Both the position numbers and the translations under genes were made by a program. DNA of 44,992 nt from Merdimmobilis hominis (lineage in GTDB: Bacteria > Bacillota > Clostridia > Oscillospirales > Ruminococcaceae). Positions 41,645-44,992 of the stretch are shown here, in pieces; the stretch's first letter is position 1; every line of letters begins with the position of its first letter. The notes beneath the pieces are model-generated. The model made no database searches. It was not told where the DNA came from and saw only the letters and a program-made list of their open reading frames with translations. The stretch covers positions 175,251-220,242 of the forward strand of contig NZ_LT629939.1 of assembly GCF_900104615.1 (NCBI RefSeq), written 5' to 3'.

Positions 41645-42097
41645 CTATACAGTGGGATTTTCGCCGGGAGGGGTGGGGGCCAGCTCTAAAATTGACACCG
41701 CATCCCTTTGCGGGTAGGTCTTTAAAAAATCCTCAATTTTCCCGATGTTTTCCGCCCCGGCCGCAGTGATCAAAACTTGGCCATCGGTGCTGATCTCCAC
41801 CCCGGTGATACAGGGGGCGATCTCACTCTCCTGAATCTCCTCCATGATTTTCTCCAGCTGCCCTTCAGAATAAGTCTCCGGCTGAACGGCGGGATCTTGC
41901 ATGGATGGTTCCCAGGGGGTCGATGGGTTTGGGGTGGGCTCAGCCGGATCAGGGGGATTTTCTCCCTGGGCTGGTTCTGAACCAGATACCGGGACAGAGA
42001 CATTCTCACTGCTGGATGGGATTTCCCCGTTCTGGCAGGCAGCCAGCAGGCAGAATGACAGCAGCAGCGCCGCCAAAAACAATCTCTTTTTCTTCAA
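41645..42097 (-). CDS. Small Pro-rich lipoprotein
   Basis: A 150-residue lipoprotein: signal peptide MKKKRLFLAALLLSFCLLAAC with a lipobox (LAAC, Cys at 21), then a Ser/Pro/Glu-rich linker of about 55 residues and a C-terminal part of about 75 residues with possible alpha-beta fold (ITGVEISTDGQVLITAAGAEN and IEDFLKTYP). It is not similar to any family I know. TTG 42097 is the start, with GGAG 6 nt before it. Single gene; function unknown. Confidence 0.75.
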   Translation of the reverse strand: MKKKRLFLAALLLSFCLLAACQNGEIPSSSENVSVPVSGSEPAQGENPPDPAEPTPNPSTPWEPSMQDPAVQPETYSEGQLEKIMEEIQESEIAPCITGVEISTDGQVLITAAGAENIGKIEDFLKTYPQRDAVSILELAPTPPGENPTV

Positions 42098-42132
42098 AGT
42101 GTTCTCCTTCTTTCCAAACTAGAATCGAATCG

Positions 42133-42681
42133 CTACAAGGCCGCGCCCAGCGCCTTCGCCTGATCGAGGAACCCTGTGGTTTTGATATCCCCCTTGTCCC
42201 AGACACCGTCCGCCAGGATCATGCCCCGGTCGGTCCATTTCATGTACTCCACCATCAGCTCATAAGTGGCCCGGGCGCCGTCAAATTTGTAGGGCACCCC
42301 GGCGGCAGTCATCAGCAGGACGCTCTCCTGAATGTGCAGGCTGCTGGTGCGCTCCTGCCGGCCATAGGGGTAGAAGCGGTCCAGCACCGCACGCACCTGG
42401 GCATTGAGGTCGAAAAAATAGAGGGGCGAAGTGATGACCAAAACGTCCGCCTGTTCCAATAGAGGGTAAGCTTCCTGCATCCGGTCCTTCTGAACGCAGG
42501 GCGCGCCGGTCTTCCAGCACCCGCCGCAGGCCATGCACCCGGCGATGCCGCCTTTGCCCGCGTCAAAGTATGTGACGGTGTGGCCAGCCGACTCCGCGCC
42601 TTCGGCAAACGCCTTAGCCAACAGATGGCTGTTGCCTTCCTTGCGGGGGCTGCCCAGCAAAATCAATACATTTTTCCCCAT
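42133..42681 (-). CDS. Flavodoxin-fold / iron-sulfur flavoprotein-like reductase
   Basis: A 182-residue flavodoxin-fold protein of the NAD(P)H-dependent FMN reductase type. The FMN phosphate loop is LGSPRKEGNSHLLAKA and the second FMN loop is ITSPLYFFDLNAQVRAVLDR. A Cys cluster CMACGGCWKTGAPC (C-x2-C-x2-C-x5-C) matches the iron-sulfur flavoprotein (Isf)-type pattern, so a 4Fe-4S centre is possible. Roles in such families include electron transfer and quinone or nitro reduction. ATG 42681 follows AGGGAGG; the promoter's -35 overlaps the iorB stop codon. Confidence 0.88.
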   Translation of the reverse strand: MGKNVLILLGSPRKEGNSHLLAKAFAEGAESAGHTVTYFDAGKGGIAGCMACGGCWKTGAPCVQKDRMQEAYPLLEQADVLVITSPLYFFDLNAQVRAVLDRFYPYGRQERTSSLHIQESVLLMTAAGVPYKFDGARATYELMVEYMKWTDRGMILADGVWDKGDIKTTGFLDQAKALGAAL

Positions 42682-42745
42682 GATAATTCCTCCCTGCTTT
42701 CGGCAAATAGAAATAATATAGATAAATATATATTCTTCTATTTTG

Positions 42746-42774
42746 AGTATAGCAAATTTTACCGGTACCGTCAA
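42746..42774 (-). promoter_or_regulatory. Promoter of flavodoxin-type gene
   Basis: On the minus strand, TTGACG (42769-42774), 17-nt spacer, TATACT (42746-42751). The -35 box overlaps the last codons of the iorB-like gene. Confidence 0.82.
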
Positions 42775-43199
42775 TCCCCCATCCTTTCACAGGCTGACAG
42801 CATCTGTTCCCATGTCTCTTGGGGCGAAGCAGGCAGCGGCTGGGCCTTCACTGGAAGCTCTTCCAACACAGGGTAATTCACCCGCCCGGCGCTGACAGCC
42901 GCAGGGTTTTCCCGATTTTCTCCCAAGAAAAAGGTTCCTCCCTCCTTGAGGAAAGGGAGGTTTCGCACCCCTTCCAACTGCTCCAAGGCGATGAGGCAAT
43001 CGGCTTCCCCCAACCGGATTGGAGCAAAACAAGGCTTCTCCCCTGCCCGGAGAATCCAGCGGCACCCGCCGCCAATGTGGGACGGGCCCTCCCGTTGGAG
43101 GGTGGCCGCATACCCGCATTTCTCCAGCAGCAGGGCTAGGCCCTTTGCCCAAATGTCTATGGGCTGTACTCCACAGAGGACGATCACCCAATGTTTCAT
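42771..43199 (-). CDS. Divergent IorB-like (2-oxoacid oxidoreductase gamma-domain) protein
   Basis: A 142-residue protein placed as the beta subunit of indolepyruvate:ferredoxin oxidoreductase by its position (4-nt overlap with the IorA-like gene) and a residual pattern. The family start GVGGQGVL reads VLCGVQPIDIWAKGL, and the segment SQRGG, usual in IorB, reads SHIGGG. It is about 50 residues shorter than typical IorB. Later strands (DCLIALEQLEG, GGTFFLGENREN) still match the Rossmann-like gamma domain. It is intact and in frame, so probably not a pseudogene. The start is ATG 43199 with AAGGGGG upstream. Function uncertain. Confidence 0.65.
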   Translation of the reverse strand: MKHWVIVLCGVQPIDIWAKGLALLLEKCGYAATLQREGPSHIGGGCRWILRAGEKPCFAPIRLGEADCLIALEQLEGVRNLPFLKEGGTFFLGENRENPAAVSAGRVNYPVLEELPVKAQPLPASPQETWEQMLSACERMGD

Positions 43200-44746
43200 G
43201 CTTTTTCCCCCTTTTGGATAGCTTTTACCGGGCAGATTTCCCCGCAGAGGCCGCATCCGGCACAGCAGTTTGGATCAATGGCGGACTTGTGCTCTGGGAA
43301 AGAGATGGCCGGGCACCCCATCCGCAGGCATTGGCGGCAGCCGGTACAGAGCTCCCGGTCCACCCGATGGGCCGGAAGGCTTTCCTCCTTGGCAGCACAG
43401 CTTCCGTGAAGGATGAGCACCGACCCCGGCCGGGCCATACAGCTGCGCACCCCATCCCGGATCTGGGATAAACTGTGGGAGTCTGCCTCCACAATGGGGA
43501 TATCCATCGCCCTTGCCACCTGTTGGGGGGTGAGCTGGGCGGGCTGGGCAGCATCTTCCAATACCACCGCAAAAATCCGGCTGGAGGAAAAATCCCCAAG
43601 CTGGGCAAAGCTGCACCCCTCCCACCCTTGTGCGGTGAGAAGAGCCGCAGTTTTTCCCGCCTTCCCCGGCCGGGAGGCGGCAAACCCCATGGCCAGGGCA
43701 AGGGGCGAACCGGCGCCGCAGCCGTCCACCCCTTTCATCAGCAGGCCAGCCCCCAAGCTGAGGCAGCCGCTTTCCACAAACACAGAGGCTTTTTCCTTTT
43801 TTAAGGTGTAAAGCACCCCGCGCCAGGGGCATCCCGGGCAGAGCTGGGGCGGCCGGGCGGGCAGATCCGGGGAAATGGTCTCTTCGGGCGCCCAGGGGAG
43901 GCCGGGTTCCACTGGGATTCCCGCCTCGGCCAGGATGGGGGCGAGGTACCGGCCTTTTTCCAGGAGGTAAAGATGCTCCACCGATTGGGAGAACCGGCGG
44001 ATCTCCTCCAGGTTTACCGGCCAGCCCATCCCCAGCTGGAGGACTGCGAGACGCTCCATCTGAGGGACGCTGTGGGCCATTCCGCCGGTGACGATCAGGC
44101 CGGTCTCCCCCTCCCCTTTTCTAGTGACACAAGGGGAAACTTCCAGCCAGGAGAGCAGCGCCTTCCGCCGTTCTGCCAACTGTATTTTCTGTTTTTCCGC
44201 CCCGGGAAGCCGGACAAACCGGCCGCTCTCCCGCTGGTAATCCAGGAGAGAGGCGCTCTGCCCTTGTGGAAACTCCACCATGCTGGCGGCATCCAGCAGC
44301 CATGGGCCCACTTCGGCCAGCACCGGCGCGGCGATCTTCCCGGAGAGGGCAAAGCCTTCCCCCAGGAGACTGGCGCAGTCCTGGGGCACAGCGGGGGTCA
44401 ACAAGGGGAGCTCCAGCTGCTGCGCCAAAGGACGCAGGTCTGCGGGCGGCGCATCCTCTTGCCCCACCAAAAGAAAGAGGATCCCTCCACCACAGCCCAG
44501 ATCGCTGATCCGGCTCAAAACGCCGGCGGAGGACGCCGACAAAACGCAGAGAGCCCTCGCTCCGGCGATAGATGTGCCAAAGGCCCGGTCAATGGCCTCC
44601 TCAGGGCGGGAGCAACCGGGTTCCTCAAGCAAATCCAAAAGGGAGGCAGTCTCCTGACGCCTCTCCCCAAAAACAAAACACACCTGGCCCTTCGCTGCTT
44701 GGGCGAGAGCTTCCCGCCCGGATTTCCATTCTTTCACCGAGATCAT
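43196..44746 (-). CDS. Divergent IorA-like indolepyruvate:ferredoxin oxidoreductase alpha subunit
   Basis: A 516-residue homologue of IorA, normally a TPP enzyme that converts indolepyruvate and other aryl pyruvates to acyl-CoA with reduced ferredoxin. The C-terminal dicluster ferredoxin domain is intact (C467, C470, C473, C478; C495, C498, C501, C505), and CPGCPWRG (303-310) matches the family's CPGCPHR except His-to-Trp. The TPP core does not match: GDIGCYTLG is ESGCLSLGA (325-333), the GDST motif is AQGWE (372-376) and the DN..T part is EDAAQPAQ (397-404). The pyrimidine-domain start is also atypical, and the protein is about 80 residues short. ATG 44746 (GTG 44737 possible) follows mnmM by 5 nt. 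Confidence 0.78.
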   Translation of the reverse strand: MISVKEWKSGREALAQAAKGQVCFVFGERRQETASLLDLLEEPGCSRPEEAIDRAFGTSIAGARALCVLSASSAGVLSRISDLGCGGGILFLLVGQEDAPPADLRPLAQQLELPLLTPAVPQDCASLLGEGFALSGKIAAPVLAEVGPWLLDAASMVEFPQGQSASLLDYQRESGRFVRLPGAEKQKIQLAERRKALLSWLEVSPCVTRKGEGETGLIVTGGMAHSVPQMERLAVLQLGMGWPVNLEEIRRFSQSVEHLYLLEKGRYLAPILAEAGIPVEPGLPWAPEETISPDLPARPPQLCPGCPWRGVLYTLKKEKASVFVESGCLSLGAGLLMKGVDGCGAGSPLALAMGFAASRPGKAGKTAALLTAQGWEGCSFAQLGDFSSSRIFAVVLEDAAQPAQLTPQQVARAMDIPIVEADSHSLSQIRDGVRSCMARPGSVLILHGSCAAKEESLPAHRVDRELCTGCRQCLRMGCPAISFPEHKSAIDPNCCAGCGLCGEICPVKAIQKGEKA

Positions 44747-44751
44747 CCCCC

Positions 44752-44992
44752 TTATTTCTTGCGCTGTATGGCCACCAAAAACGGGGCGGAGGGCTGGTTG
44801 AGCAGCCGGTAGAAAAAGCTGTCAAACCGCCTGCTGTCCAGGCCCGCGGCAAGCCTCTGAACCAGCTCCCCCTCCAAGGCGCCCTCCCCATGGCCGGGGT
44901 AAACTGCCACCACCAGGACGCCGCCCGGTTTGAGCATCTCAGTCGCTGTCTGGATGGCGGAAAGGCTGGTCTCATGGCGGGGGGGCACCGCC
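44752..44992 (-). CDS. mnmM: tRNA methyltransferase MnmM (YtqB), C-terminal part
   Basis: The 3' end of a gene that starts beyond the window. The last about 80 residues match YtqB/MnmM: RHETSLSAIQTATEML, then LKPGGVLVVAVYPGHGEG and a final FLVAIQRK. MnmM in Bacillus subtilis methylates the wobble uridine of some tRNAs (mnm5s2U34) using SAM. It ends 5 nt before the IorA-like gene and is probably its operon partner, though function gives no link. Confidence 0.88.
   Translation of the reverse strand, partial: AVPPRHETSLSAIQTATEMLKPGGVLVVAVYPGHGEGALEGELVQRLAAGLDSRRFDSFFYRLLNQPSAPFLVAIQRKK

Overview
The window reads as chromosomal DNA of a GC-rich, spore-forming Gram-positive anaerobe of class Clostridia, most likely an Oscillospiraceae/Ruminococcaceae-type gut bacterium (inference). 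The signs are a T-box before pheST, the sporulation cluster yabP-yabQ-divIC-yabR with a sigma-E-type promoter, IreB, long-form HPF, DUF1836, ferredoxin-type enzymes, cobalamin-dependent methionine synthase, and many U-tract hairpin terminators. I see no phage, insertion sequence, tRNA, rRNA or CRISPR array. Coding density is high and gene families are mostly housekeeping or transport.

Layout. 1-6.7 kb (+): the tail of a T-box riboswitch and pheS-pheT, then ireB, then an unknown gene behind a structured leader, then an operon of an RlmA-like methyltransferase, a DUF3267 membrane protein and a small P-loop protein. 6.7-8.6 kb (+): a marR-MATE pair with a strong promoter and a palindromic operator. 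8.6-16.0 kb (mostly -): RlmL-like methyltransferase, EcsC (+), DUF1836-degV, hpf, an amidohydrolase, and yabP-yabQ-divIC-yabR. 16.2-21.8 kb: a Ser-rich surface protein whose signal peptide is out of frame, an Fe-S aldo/keto reductase, an M20 peptidase and a membrane-anchored GH18 enzyme. 21.8-24.9 kb (+): a TPP-riboswitch-controlled thiamine-precursor ABC transporter. 25-28.6 kb: a second MATE gene behind an attenuated, riboswitch-like leader, a nucleotidyltransferase-domain protein and an M20 carbamoylase-type amidase. 28.8-35.4 kb: flavin reductase, ABC-F ATPase, Met-rich lipoprotein, AEC transporter, HD-domain protein and malic enzyme. 36-41.6 kb: a degenerate CCA/poly(A)-polymerase-like protein, two unknown genes, and a split cobalamin methionine synthase with its activation domain in a separate overlapping gene. 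41.6-45.0 kb (-): lipoprotein, flavodoxin-type protein, and an operon of partial mnmM with divergent iorA- and iorB-like genes.

The best second-look items are: (i) an IorAB-like pair in which both subunits have lost the usual cofactor motifs while keeping the ferredoxin clusters; (ii) a CCA-enzyme homologue whose catalytic carboxylates and three other motifs are altered; (iii) the MATE leader at 26.6-26.7 kb, a candidate guanidine-IV (mepA-type) switch; (iv) a three-way-junction RNA fold at 4.13-4.19 kb; (v) the frameshifted signal peptide at 16.3 kb. Functional assignments rest on reading motifs and family resemblance; no database search was run.
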